In this document: positions 45,947 to 58,304 of the stretch, piece after piece
Layout: each line of letters begins with the position of its first letter
Position numbering within the stretch: the stretch's first letter is position 1
Assembly: GCA_030248195.1 (NCBI GenBank)
Contig: JASAND010012426.1
Span: forward strand, 1-64,000
Source: Trissonchulus latispiculum
Lineage: Eukaryota; Nematoda; Enoplea; Enoplida; Ironidae
Direction: 5' to 3'
DNA: 64,000 nt
Notes under the pieces: model-generated
Told to the model about the DNA's origin: nothing
Seen by the model: only the letters and a program-made list of their open reading frames with translations
Database searches by the model: none
Position numbers and translations under genes: made by a program

Positions 45947-46849
45947 ACCATGCTTGCGAAGACTGATGAAGGCCAAAATCAGGATCCCTATATTTGTATT
46001 ATTCACAAATAAAAGAAATGAACTGAAGACATGCACCCCCGAGATTGCATCCTATGCAGAAACAACCTCTCTTGTAGAGCAAGTTTTTTCCGATTAATGC
46101 ATTACTTAACTATAAATTAAGTAGACTGATAGGGAGCGAATATGTGGTATAATAATATATAATACATAATATAATATAATAATTGTGGTATAACTCCTAG
46201 TGGTTGAGAGCGTCAACTATTTCTTGTGCCCTTCTGTTATCCTTTTATTGTTTTCTTAAACTAAGTTTAACTATCCTAACTTTCAGCTTAAGCTAACTTT
46301 AATTGAATAAGGATGTAGTTCAGTGTTTTATTAAAAGTGAACAAAACACGATTTGAGTGTTTTATTAAAAGTGAACAAAACACGATCTAGAGACAAAACA
46401 CAAAAGATCTAGAGCTATGTCCAAGTATAATTTATACCAAAACATAATAATAATACGTAATAATTAAGACTGTGACAAGCGACGATCCCTTAATTATGCT
46501 TTTAACAAGAGCTACAAGATAAATGGATGATCCCACGATATGGTATCTAGCGTCTAGCACGCAACTGAGCACCCAGTACATAATTGTTTAAGCTCACTTC
46601 TCGAATGTTTACGGGCTGAATGAAGCTAAACATGATCGGTCAATTCGAAACGCCACTGTCAAGCTTCAGCAAGAAAGCATAAAGCAAGCATAACTATGTA
46701 CCAGGTACTTGCGGAGAGCCCGTCTTTATCGTGTATACCATATTCCCTCCCCAGCCTAGTAAATGTATGAGCGTGAATAACTTGCCTTTTGTCTCGCCTG
46801 TACACTTTTGTTTTTGCAACACTAAAACGACATAAAGTAACTTGGCACT
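45947..46849. other. Intergenic region between globin and DEG/ENaC genes
   Basis: The genes converge here. A roughly 33-bp direct duplication with core GTTTTATTAAAAGTGAACAA lies at about 46323-46385, and (TAATA)-rich DNA at 46145-46190. No coding sequence. Confidence 0.6.
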
Positions 46850-49800
46850 TCATGATGATAAATCCATCTTAGTTACAGTAGGTGCAACCTCCGATTGAGA
46901 AATTTGAGCAGGACTAGCTGCGACTTGATTAGCAAACTTTTTCAGACAAATGTTGATGCAAAAGCGCAAGAATAGTTGTGCAAGACCAAGAATTGATGTT
47001 CCAACCTATGTTGAAAACAGAATAAGTTATTTAGAAGTGTAAATAAACATTAGAAAGTGTGCCAAATATAAAAGAATATATTAGTATACTTAGACAATTC
47101 ATCAGCAGATAAACGGGGAGCCCTTCCTGAAATTGGTACCGTATTCTCGCGCTTAAGGGAACACCCACTTAAGAGAACATGTTCTCTTAAGTGAACGTGT
47201 TTTCTTAAGTGAATTCAGAAAAATTGTGAAGGCTAAATTTAAAAATTGTTTTTGAAAACTAAATGTCATAAAAATTGGTCAACGGATACTGAATTTCTTG
47301 TTTTTTCCAAGAAAAACTAATGATGTAAACCATTCACACCATAAAAAGTGACAATAATAATTATAAAAAATGAAAAAGCAACATCGATGATTGTTTTTTG
47401 GTGGTACTGAACATTCACTTAAGCGAACATGTTCTCTTAAGTGAGCATGTTCTCTTAAGTGAAATCAGAAAATTTTCCAATTTTGTCCGTATTTCACTTA
47501 AGAGAACATGTTCTCTTAAGCGCGAGAGTACGGTAATCAGTTGAAACGGACGAAGTCTCACTGTGGGTGCTAAAGCCAGATAACAGGCAGTGTATTCCCT
47601 TAGTTCGATATGTTTCGAGCTTTAGAATGCAAGCTAGGACCGTGTTTTATTTGATTATACTTGGGTGAATATTTCAGGAGGGCAGGAATTAGCGGGCAGT
47701 GGGCCTGTTAGGCTTGAACTATATTAAGGACAACACTTGTGATATTCCAATATATTATGTAATTTTTATATTAAACGCAGGCCATAAGAACTACGGCACA
47801 CCATTGTTATTTTGCAGCACATCGTATAAATTGAAAGTGAAGCGTAAGCCTAGAACTGTCTGAACGCTATTCTCTTTTTTATAGGACGCAAGCCAGTTTC
47901 GTCTCTAGTAAGACCTTCGATTTTTCGTCTGTTTAAGCTTCAGCAAGTAAAAAGCATATGTGCTAAATCCAGACCCAGAGACAATACAGACGTGTTGTAG
48001 TGTTAGATGATACAAATAGACACAGGGGATAAACACAGATTGTACTCTTGTACCCATATTCCGAACGTTGATCCAATTTCCGCAACAGTACGAAATAGAT
48101 CAAGCTTCAACTGCTCTTCGGCTACCTCTGCTTCTAGACGCTCAAAGAACATGTGAATCACCACAGCGCGTTTGTTGTTGTAGTGGCGTGGTTGAATACG
48201 TTTTTGGAAACTAAATGTACAATTCGAAATTAAAAATACATGGCCCGAACACTTGTTTGTATTAGTAATAACTACATACATCTACATTAGTATTGGTAAA
48301 TGTTAGTGTTTAGCTCAACATCAGAACGCAGAGACTGCTGGGAGGATTACCGCAGCATGTACTTCTACAAACCAAAATAACCTTTCCTGCATACCTGGAA
48401 TAAGACACGACCTTTTCGTAGTAATGGTCTACACATGAGGGCGGACACTGTCTTTGACAATCTCGTGACCACTTCATTTGTCCAGATCTAACTTCTTCCG
48501 AAATGTAGGGGCGAGCAACACAGCGGCCATTTTCTATTATACTGCAGGGTCTTTTGGTAAGGCCAGAGGCATTAAGAGACATAAGCCCAGCACATTCTCC
48601 ACAGCCCTCCATTTCTCCAGACTCAGCCATCTTTTCATAAAAGCACATAATTATGCAGTACTGATAACCTCCGTATTCGCTATTGCATGGACTGCTCCTA
48701 CTGTTGACTCGTAGAGTAGTCTTTTTCTTCAATGATAGGGAAATGAGATTATTAGGAGAAACATGCATTATTTCCAAAGCAGAAGATCCTAACGGTGCCA
48801 TCAGCATCAAGCCATCATTTTGAGGCATTAGAGCCTGACTCTTATTGGAATACGGTATCTCTGCTTCCAGAAATAATCCTAAAATTAATCTAGCATTCAT
48901 ATTTTTTCGCATTCTTTCAAATCTATTGTCGTTGAATAGTTTAAGATGCGACAAATTTGAATCTGAACAGAAGAACCAAATAATTTCATTGCGAGACACT
49001 CATCTCATCTACTCAATTGCTACACGTTTGGGCAAACCCGTTGTTTCCAAGTCAAATATTCAAAATACCTTGAGTTTATGGAGGGATACAAAAGAGATCA
49101 GGGCAAACTTTTCAGGCCCGATTTTCAATAAGTTTTGGCCGAAGTTCAATAATGAGGCAACCGTTTATATGTCCAGATTCAGTACACGTTTGTCGCGAAA
49201 GTTTTTGGCACAAAATAAAAGCACTACTTTTTCACATTTTCTATATACAATATATAGACCTTAACGCTGAGGCTAAATCAACACTGCAATACTTGTGAGT
49301 TTTTGAGACCGCAAAGATATATAGTTTGGACAAGTAAATTTCTAGAAATCAGCGACATCGGAGAAAGAAGAAAGTAGACCAAAAACTAGCCCTCCCCTTA
49401 TGAATGTATGCATGCAAAATGAGTGTTAGTGTATAATACTGAAAAGGTCCGTAACGGGAAAAGTGCATCAGAACTCTGGCAAATCCAGTCAAATGATATT
49501 GTGCTTACGAGTTTCTTTAGATCTACCAAAATCATACATGTAAAAAAGTATTCTAAACGAATTGCTGTTTTTAAATTTGGTCAGTGAAAGCAAATGTTAC
49601 CTTGGGTTGGTCCACAAGTGGTTTGTTTAAATACTTTGGTCGTTGGACAAAAACCTGCGGCGCTGAACATTTTTTCGTTGTCGTTGCAACAGTCTCTGGT
49701 GGCGTTTCTGTTATCGAATATGCAAGCTTTTATGATGTCCCGGCAATTTAAGGAAATGTTGCGAAACATATCAGGAACTGATATATTTTGCTTCTGCAGA

Positions 49801-51350
49801 AATTCATGTACTTTTAAACCAACATCAACAACTCCAGTGAAAAGGTCTGTAATACTGTTTTTCAAGTCCATATATCCAAAGATAAAAGGGCTGAATAAAT
49901 TAGCGGCAACCAATCCACCAAATCCATACATCCAACTAGAATTGAAACCGTCTATATTCGATAGAAACTTTTCGGTTCTCTCAGGCACATACCTGAAAAA
50001 TCAACACTGAGCTTCAGTTTGACAAAACATCAATACAGCAATCGTTCTCTTTTTTCTTAAATTTAGTATAAAATTGTAAACTGTAGAAGTATGGCTAAAC
50101 ATAGTGACTAGTCGAAACAAACTGAAGTGTTATTTCTAACATAAACCAAATACTGTTTCTCGAAAACTACAAAGATGTTATGAGCTAAATGAAAGAACAA
50201 ACGAAACTAAGATTCATACTTAGTGCTAATGTGCTTTTGTGTTTTGTGCTTTGTACTTTCCAGTTCATCGGAAAAGCACAGTGCTTTGTGCTTTTTAATT
50301 CATACTTCCAAATGTGTTTTGTGCTCTGTCTTTTGTGCTTTTGTGCTTTCGGATGTGCTTTCGAATGTTGAGACGAGCTCAACATTTTCAGAAGTGCTCT
50401 TGTGCTTAGCCAATCAAACTCCAGCATTCTTGACTTCATCTAATAAAAATAGAAGGCCTAGATCAGAAGAGACGGTAGCAACGAAGCCATGATGACTGAA
50501 AGATGATATAATAAATGATGAAAAATAGGAAAACTATAAGAATTAAGATGCATATTAACAGTATATGTCTACATTTAGCTATGTAATTTAGATTTCAATA
50601 TTCTAACTTTGGAAGTTGTTAAATTTTAACTTAAACTTATTGGTTAACAAATATTGTTTTAAAGTATGTTATGCTGCTTTCTATTGGCAAATATGCAGTT
50701 TAAAAGTTGACCACAATTAATTTTCTTTTTTATGTTTTTGAAACTTGTTTTCCTATTTAATTTGTGGCAGAATATGCATACTTATACGTTTCTGTGAGTC
50801 TGGTAACTAAAGCTCGGGACTTGTACCTTACAGTCCCCACGAGAAGTATGTAAGCTTCCTCGTGAGCACAAAGCACAAAGCACTAAGGACAAAGGACAAA
50901 AGCACAAAGGGCAAAGCACAAAAGACGAAGCACAAAGCACTCATAGAAAAGACAAAAGCACAAAAAATATGAACCGGGCTTAAAGAACAGAAAAATATTT
51001 AGCGCCTGTAATAGAATGTCTAGTAACTGGATGTCATCTAATTCGTGGGGGAATTAAATAGCTAAGTGGAGATAGCTTCACACCACAAGAGACAAGAAAC
51101 ATGAAAGTTGAAATTGGTGTAAAGGGTACTGGCTTGATTATACACTAAAGCTATAGTTTTAAAATTACCTCTCGAACGGGCAAATAGTCAATCGAGGCAA
51201 ATCCACAGTAGTCAAAGTATTTATTTTGAAGACCGTAAGTACGTCCTGCTTCCAATACACTAACAAAATTCGATGGGTGGAATAAAATGCCAACATTACC
51301 GTAGTGAGAATCAACAAAATCTGGAAAACCCTAAGCACCCGGCTACACAT
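46850..51350 (-). CDS. DEG/ENaC (amiloride-sensitive type) sodium channel subunit, five exons
   Basis: Exons on the minus strand: 51350-51169, 49992-49601, 48962-48395, 48210-48054, 47005-46850. All have GT-AG borders and matching phases, giving 484 residues. Exon 1 holds TM1 (FQILLILTTVMLAFY) and the conserved LPRLTICPFER block after it. Exons 2-3 form the extracellular Cys-rich domain (CRDIIKACIF, then CQRQCPPSC in the palm/thumb region). Exon 4 ends EIGSTFGIW, and exon 5 completes WVGTSILGLAQLF, TM2 with the G-x-S selectivity filter (GTS). A short cytosolic tail follows. The family's N-terminal HG gating motif is not seen before TM1, so an upstream exon may be missing, or this subunit is short. 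It would act at the plasma membrane as part of a trimer. Confidence 0.88.
47139..47533. mobile_element. Tc1/mariner-like MITE in DEG/ENaC intron 4
   Basis: Ends CCGTATTCTCGCGCTTAAG and CTTAAGCGCGAGAGTACGG between TA dinucleotides (47137-47138 and 47534-47535). Inside, TTCTCTTAAGTGAACATG-type units repeat at both ends in both orientations. 395 bp, non-coding. Confidence 0.8.
50215..50975. repeat. AGCACAAA-rich inverted minisatellites in DEG/ENaC intron 1
   Basis: 50224-50405 is dense in TGTGCTTT units, and 50868-50970 in the complement AAAGCACA. The 460 bp between is plain AT-rich DNA. The layout resembles a MITE with repeat-built inverted ends, but no target duplication was found. Confidence 0.6.
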
Positions 51351-51742
51351 CGTAAAAATTAAGTTAATACTGAAATGAAATAAAAGTACATTGCACCAAC
51401 AATCTCCTTATAACTAGCAATTGACTTTACTACTCTTTAATTGCTTATATAATATTGAAAATTCAAATTCTGTTAAGAAAAACGAAGTCAATCTGTGTCA
51501 CCTAATTTCCAATACCAATTAACCAACAACTGACGCAATAGGTCACTTCCGGCCAGTTTAACATGTCTAAGCAACGTAGCTGATTTCTTAGAAACCAAAA
51601 CCATAATCTTCCTGTGTGGCTGTTTCTGTACTATACTGTATCGTGGCATCAAAATTAGGTACCAGAACTGTTCTGTCCGCAAACAGGGTTAATAGCCTTC
51701 ACCTCCGTAGACCAGGAAAAATGCTCTTAACATTTCCATCAT
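51351..51742. other. Region upstream of the DEG/ENaC first recognised exon
   Basis: A 64-codon minus-strand ORF at 51488-51682 ends near a GTGACA donor, but its join to 51350 is not in phase and it has no DEG/ENaC motif. Possible 5' exon or promoter; unresolved. Confidence 0.35.
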
Positions 51743-52127
51743 GCGTCTGTCAAAAGATTCTGATCCTCATTGCTGGCTGACAATCACACTTTTTGACATT
51801 CCTAAAACGCAATGTTGGAAATTCCAAATCTCAGAAACTAAGTGAAGTTCTGTGGGTAAAATCCATGACTTTTTGATAGTTCCAAAACCCAGAAACTATG
51901 TTAAGGTCTTTGAGCAAAATCCATCCTTTTTTGAAGTAATTCCACAACTCAACTCTATATAATTCCATAGGCCTGAAATTAAGCGGAATTCTTTGAGCAA
52001 AGTCCATGACTTGTCGCTGGAAATTCCAAAAGTCGGAAATTAGGTGAAGTCGTCTTGAATGTTTTTTTTTCGGAATATCAGCTATCAACTATATCAATAT
52101 TTGCTCTAAGAATCTTTTGACAGACGC
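51743..52127. mobile_element. MITE with 19-bp perfect TIRs and a tandem core
   Basis: GCGTCTGTCAAAAGATTCT at 51743-51761 and its exact complement at 52109-52127. The interior has about four degenerate 60-65 bp units with cores like AAATTCCAAAA and AAAATCCATGACTT. Target duplication not resolved. Confidence 0.75.
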
Positions 52128-53856
52128 CTTAAGACCTTTATAGACCTTCAATAAGATATGAAAATTAACTCATCAAAGCTATGCCAACGACTTGTCAACA
52201 TCCAACCAACGGTGAATTGGCCCGGAAATTCTGGACCTCGCATCGACTAACGCCCAACACTAACCTTCTTACACCACGAATAAGGTTCTTTACATTTTCA
52301 ATAATATCAAGAAGGCAAGAGTTTCTGGATCAAAAATTTCTTCTGTAATTTGTAATTAGACAACAAAAATTGGTTATTCAATCCTGCGGAAAATGAGAAA
52401 ACTGAAGACAGACTCTGTCAATTAATTACTCTATTCCTATAAACTAGTTCAAACAGGCAATGGATGCTAACGTGACAACAGGATGGCTGCAATACCCAGA
52501 AGGAGGGTATTTTCAGAACAGATATTCAGGTGACAAAACCATTAGCTAAGGCCTATTCAGGTGACGTGATAGAAGGCAGCTTGCGTTGATGGAGTACAAA
52601 CTGAATTCCCTGATTTTGTTTGGGCGCATAGGGTTGGCAATTGGCATATGGCTGTAGGCAAGTTAAGATTGGATAACACTTTTAAATAACTAATAGCCCC
52701 TGAGTTGTCCCGCTTAGCGTGTAATTAGTGCAAAGTGGGACCCCGGAAGTTACGGGGGGTCCAGAGTTAATGAACCGAGCATACCTAGCATGATTTGTAC
52801 ATGATAGTGTAAGAGTCTCTTACTCTTGCTATTATGTACTCTTGCCATAAATGATAGCTGGCTATTATATTCATTAGATCTCGTTATGGTCAAAGTTTTG
52901 AAACATCTGTCTAATCCGGCCTATCGTGAGGTATAACCAATTCACATGCCATATACACCAGTTTCCGCCAATTTATGAAGTCTCTTCAGGACGCTAGGCA
53001 GTGTAGGTTCTTTCGGATTTTAGGCATCATTTGGATTTGAACTTTGGCATCATTATTGGAAGTGTCTACGTATCTACTACAAGATTAAACTGGGAAGCTA
53101 TTTTGCACTTGTACTTGCACATTTTCTTTAAGATGTTGCTTTATGACCTGACTTCATTTATGACTAGTAATGAAATGAAGGTTGTCAAACAACGCTTTGT
53201 TCTTTGCTGGTAGCAAAGATTACGAGCAATGTATTCTTCGTAACGGTACAGTGGGGAAGGTTGAATGCCAGACTTGGATCTTCCAGATAAAAATGATGTA
53301 GACCTCTTGAATAAAATGGGGTACATATGTGAGCAATTATAACCGAAATGTATACATTTTCAACACGACGTGATTGTTACAAAAAGAAATAAAAGTTTTT
53401 AAACAGTTTTACAGACTTTTACAAAGAAATTTTATGTCGGAAGAAGCCGTTACAAATTCCAATTCTTTCGATCTGTTTTGGCAAAATGTTCAAAAAAGGC
53501 ACGTGTAGCTCATTTTACAATACTAAAGAGATCATACTATGTTAATGTGCTTAGTGTGCGTATCGTCGTTTATTGTTGTCACATTCCCATCGCCCTTTAG
53601 ACCTTGGCTGGCGCTTGGTTTAGCTATCGTCATCATTTCTTTTGGTTGGTCGGGAAGGTGGGGTGGCACACAGATTTTGGGTGAGTGCTAAAACTTGGGA
53701 GGGCTGTATGCGCATACAAAGTATTGATTGGGCTTGGGTTTGCTTAGCACCTACTACTCTGGGGAAGTTCTCCCACGAAGACTCCCCAACACTACAGTTG
53801 TACTGTGAGTCTTTCAATCCTTTTACGGCGTAATGTATGGTCTTCGTAATTAAGCA
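52128..53856. other. Intergenic region, nothing recognised
   Basis: Moderately AT-rich DNA with only short, featureless ORFs. No repeat family shared with other parts of the window was noticed. Confidence 0.5.
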
Positions 53857-53875
53857 CTTAGTTTGGGTGGGGTCT

Positions 53876-54052
53876 AAAAGCAGGACCAGGACCAGGACCA
53901 GGACCAGGGGTCTAAAATCAGGACCAGGACCAGGACCAAGGGTCTAAAACCAGGACCACTTTCAGGACCACCCTCAGGACCACTCCCCAGGACCAGGACC
54001 AAGGGTCTAAAACCAGGACCACTTTCAGGACCACCCTCAGGACCACCAATGT
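53876..54052. repeat. Minisatellite of CAGGAC units (left arm of the 5.2 kb element)
   Basis: Hexamer CAGGAC and the compound unit GGGTCTAAAACCAGGACCAC repeat many times. Counterpart at 58817-59070 is inverted and longer. Confidence 0.9.
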
Positions 54053-54565
54053 GACCGCAAAAAAGCAACCTTTAGCAGCGGGGGCAGGTATTTTAAATCT
54101 AAATCAATCTTAGGATCACTTCTAGAAACGAAGTGGGAATGAAGCCTTTCCACCACAAAACTGTTCAAAGTTTAGGTTCTTAACTTGCTCTTGAATATAT
54201 TTATTTATGTTTGAATTTTGAATTAGAATTTTAAATGTTAATTTTAATTTTGAATTTTATATTTATTTATTTTTGAATGTTTATTTATACATTTGCCGAA
54301 TAATTGCTGCACCAGTTGTAAGTACTAGGTATATTAATTTGTTAGATCGACTCGGTATCATTGTGATAAAAGTAATGGTCTTAAAACTGTATAAAGGAAC
54401 ACAAAATCTGGCGTAGTCTATGATGCTCTTGCATTCCTTTATATATCCGCATCCATATATCTATTGTCTCAATTCATCTGTAAAACAAAGCGTGAGAAAG
54501 TGTTCCGTCTGCGTGTGGCTCAACCAATGCGATAGTCTATGTGCCTATATGCCTGTGTGCTAGAG

Positions 54566-54775
54566 ATGAGATCAGGGCCGACAAAGCCCGGCCCTGTCCG
54601 GCCCGGCCCGGCCCGACGGGCCTGGCCGGGCCGCGCAGACCTGGTTTTTAAACAGGGCCGGGCCGGGCCGGGCCTGGAAAAAATTTACTAAGGGCCGGGC
54701 CGGGCCGCGCAGCTCCCAATGGAAAAAGCCCGGTCCGGCCCAGCCCTGTGCGGCCCTGCCAAGCCCTGACGCTTC
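54566..54775. repeat. GGCCCGGCC array, left member of an inner inverted pair
   Basis: Begins ATCAGGGCCGACAAAGCCC and continues with GGCCGGGCC-type units. Pairs inversely with 57936-58085. GC content far above the surroundings. The CAGGGCCGG style resembles hAT MITE ends, but no 8-bp duplication was found. Confidence 0.8.
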
Positions 54776-55075
54776 TCACATTAATTTATTGCACTTTTAC
54801 ACTTTCCAATTCTAATAATTGTTCTTGACTTCCTAAATCTAAAATTTTTTTGCTTCCTTTGCATCAAATGAGACTTCATTTGCCAAACATTGTTAAAGTT
54901 TACGTACTGTTTTTTCAAATTTTAGTTAATAAAGAGCGCCTCTTTGTGTAACATACGTCTTCTTTTCAGTAACAAAACTTCAATTTACTATAATAGGTAA
55001 ATGTTTTAAACTCACTAAAAACACATAAAACTATTTCGGTAAATCGATCTCAGGCTAATTTAGTCTTCCTATTAT

Positions 55076-55145
55076 CATAGGGGTTGCGGTAGCGACCCCT
55101 ATAATATGAGTGAAAATGGTCGAATGACCGTGTAAAACAAGGCTG
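55076..55145 (+). repeat. Direct repeat with hairpin, copy 1
   Basis: A block of about 70 bp starting with the hairpin ATAGGGGTTGCGGTAGCGAC (stem closed by CCCCTAT) and ending GTAAAACAAGGCTGCG. It recurs in the same orientation at 57421-57490. Here it is followed by four CTGCGCAGAT units. Confidence 0.85.
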
Positions 55146-55148
55146 CGC

Positions 55149-56011
55149 AGAAGCTGCGCAGATTCCTGCGCAGATCCTGCGCAGATTATGTGCGCAAAAA
55201 ATTGTACGTGTCGAGTTTAGTATATTTGCCAAGTTTCATCCACGTACCACTTTCCGTTAAAAGGTTGCGCCAAAAATCGCTTACGAAAATTGTGTTTTTT
55301 TTCCGGTTTCTCGCTTTTGATGTCTCATAAGGGGGTTTTGTAGCTTGAATAACTACAGATAGAAAAATTTTTGCCTATGAAACCCATATATATTCTTGTA
55401 GTACAAATTGAAAATAAGAAAATAAGCTAGGTTTTATGCCTCCCGGAGCCGGAAAAAATTTTTGGCTGGGGGCCAAAGTCGGCCAAAACGCTAAAATGGC
55501 CAAAAAGTATGCTTCAAAGGCGCCTTAATAAGTCAGACTGGTCTATATATGGGGCAATACTGACTATATGGTTAAACAGCACACATATCGGGGTCGTTCA
55601 AATGCTATATAATTTTCCGTCTCTGTGCGTAATTTTTCGGTACTGGCCGGCCAAAGTTGGTGAATTTTGGGTCGAACTTTAAACTTAATTTTTTCGCTTA
55701 TTTTGCTACATGGGTGGCTCAAATTTTGCATACAAAGGTTTTTCGGGACAGAGCATCGATTCCTGCTAGCAGTTTTGCTGCCCGAGTAACCCAAGTTGTC
55801 TGGGCTGGTTCCACTTGACCGTCTGAGGGGTCAAGTCGGTAACCGCTTCCCGGAGGTCCATAGTAGGCTTTACTTAGCCTCTCCAAACTTTGTCTATAGG
55901 GGTTTTCTGGTGCGCCCAGCTCATTCCCGGTGTCCGTTTTGCGGTCTGACCCACCCATCTTGCTGTGCTGGTTCCACTTTGCCATATGGAGGCTCAGGTC
56001 GGTGGGAGGTC
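55149..56011. other. Non-coding stretch between repeats in the 5.2 kb element
   Basis: Short ORFs only, no recognisable domain. A repeated motif TGTGCTGGTTCCACTT/TGGGCTGGTTCCACTT occurs at 55798 and 55964. Confidence 0.45.
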
Positions 56012-56805
56012 ATGGGGTCAAAAACGAAATTTTTCAAAAGTGGTCAAATTTTGGTGCCAAATGAAAGCCCTAAGCGAGCTGAGCAACTTTTGTCATAGAA
56101 CTGCATGCTCAAAGTGGTTGTAGAGTGCTGTGGTGGGGTGGGTGGGGACTTAGGCAATTTTCGGTCAAAAATGAAATTTTGAAAAGTGGTCAAATTTGGT
56201 ACCAAATGAAAGCGCTGAGCGAGCTGAGCAACATTTGTCATAGAACTGCATGCTCAAAGTGGTTGTAGAGTGCTGTGGTGGGGTGGGTGGGGACTTAGGC
56301 AATTTTCGGTCAAAAATGAAATTTTTCAAAAGTGGTCAAATTTGGTACCAAATGAAAGCGCTGAGCGAGCTGAGCAACATTTGTCATAGAACTGCATGCT
56401 CAAAGTGGTTGTAGAGTGCTGTGGTGGGGTGGGTGGGGACTTAGGCAATTTTCGTTAAAAAATTAAATTTTGAAAAGTGGTCAAATTTGGTACCAAATGA
56501 AAGCGCTGAGCGAGCTGAGCAACATTTGTCATAGAACTGCATGCTCAAAGTGGTTGTAGAGTGCTGTGGTGGGGTGGGTGGGGACTTAGGCAATTTTCGG
56601 TCAAAAATGAAATTTTTCAAAAGTGGTCAAATTTGGTACCAAATGAAAGCGCTGAGCGAGCTGAGCAACATTTGTCATAGAACTGCATGCTCAAAGTGGT
56701 TGTAGAGTGCTGTGGTGGGGTGGGTGGGGACTTAGGCAATTTTCGGTCAAAAATGAAATTTTTCAAAAGTGGTCAAATTTGGTACCAAATGAAAGCGCTG
56801 AGCTG
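56012..56805 (+). repeat. Satellite array, 146-bp unit, more than five copies
   Basis: The anchor TGGTCAAAT occurs at 56041, 56187, 56333, 56478, 56624 and 56770: spacing 146, 146, 145, 146, 146. Units are nearly identical, including GTGGTGGGGTGGGTGGGGAC, so amplification was recent. Confidence 0.95.
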
Positions 56806-56879
56806 AGTGCTGTGGTTGGCTTGCTTGCTACTGTTGAAAGATATCTATACATGCCTTCAGGAGCATACATATATAAAAT

Positions 56880-57745
56880 AATAGAAAACAAGAACAAAAA
56901 GTGCTCCTTCGTCGCATGTAAAATACATATGAGTCTTCGTAGGCAGGTTGTACATACGTAAGCAAAAACTAGCCTGTAAAATATATACATATGAGTACCG
57001 TAGGGAGGTTGTAAATTAGGAAAACAAGTTGCAACCGCTTATCATATGAGCCTGTCCTACAACGAGGCTCATATTGGCGTCACAGTACATTCCACATTAA
57101 AGCCTCACTAAAGGACCTCAGCCTCATCCACATTACGGAAAAATGAATAGACGTTGAGTCCCAGAAGAAATGGACTGAAGTGAACTACGACTGCTCAAGC
57201 TGAACTGTACATGCAACCTGATGTTTCCTGAAACACTATGGCACATCTCTAATGCATTCTCGAAACACTTTCACATTATACACACGTAGAATGCGTTCCA
57301 ACTTGGCTGTGAGTCAGAGCACCTCATGGCTTACCGTATTGATCATATGCACACTATAATGACTGATCAACAAGCTATGTGAAAGATAACTTGTAATGAA
57401 AAGCTTTATGCAGAATGTGTCATAGGGGTCGCGGTAGCGACCCCTATAATATGAGTGAAAATGGTCGAATGACCGTGTAAAACAAGGCTGCGTTTAAATA
57501 AAACTTTACTAAAAGTAAATATATTTCTGCAAATTATTCGTATTATGGCATACGCCAATATGAGCCTCGTTGTAGGACAGGCTCATATGATAAGCGGTTG
57601 CAACTTGTTTTCCTAATTTACAACCTCCCTACGGTACTCATATGTATATATTTTACAGGCTAGTTTTTGCTTACGTATGTACAACCTGCCTACGAAGACT
57701 CATATGTATTTTACATGCGACGAAGGAGCACTTTTTGTTCTTGTA
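56880..57745. repeat. Inverted repeat, arms about 195 bp
   Basis: 56880-57075 (… GTTGCAACCGCTTATCATAT reading through GAGGCTCATATTGGCG) pairs with 57549-57745 nearly perfectly. The 470 bp between holds copy 2 of the hairpin direct repeat. Confidence 0.85.
57421..57490 (+). repeat. Direct repeat with hairpin, copy 2
   Basis: Same block as 55076-55145, with a perfect GGGGTCGC/GCGACCCC stem. The shared terminal hairpin and same orientation may mark the end of one element family (Helitron-type or other); not resolved. Confidence 0.85.
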
Positions 57746-57935
57746 TAATTTCCTTAGTAGGGTAGGATGCTGAAATATTCGTCATGCACAGTTAAAGAGA
57801 ACATGAACTTTGGATTTAGAGAATATTATGATTTTATTATAATAATATAATATTATAATATTGCGTCAGGTAAGAACACAAGGTTCTAAGTGTTTCAAAA
57901 CTTTATAGAAGATTTTTTAAAAAATAAGGGCTTTT

Positions 57936-58085
57936 CAGGGCCGGGCCGGGCCGCGTAGACATAAACGGCACTCAGGGCCGGGCCGGGCCAGGGCCTGAAA
58001 ATTTTGATACAGGGCCGGGCCGGGCAGACCTAAAATTTGAGCAGGGCCGGGCCGGGCCGGGCCGGAGAATTCGGCCCTGATCTCA
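57936..58085. repeat. GGGCCGGGCC array, right member of the inner inverted pair
   Basis: Five CAGGGCCGGGCCGG-type units ending CGGCCCTGATCTCAT, the complement of the left start. Confidence 0.8.
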
Positions 58086-58141
58086 TGTCTACTGTGTGCA
58101 CGAGTTTGAGCATATATATGCACTATATATATGCACGCAAC

Positions 58142-58304
<163 letters not shown>

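Noticed and set aside
49000..49264. Extra DEG/ENaC exon between exons 2 and 3
   Set aside because: Exons 49601 and 48962 already join in phase (G plus AT) with good splice sites; the intervening ORF shows no family motif.
56012..56805. Regularly spaced repeats considered as a CRISPR array
   Set aside because: Units are contiguous 146-bp tandem copies without unique spacers, in a eukaryotic transposon setting.
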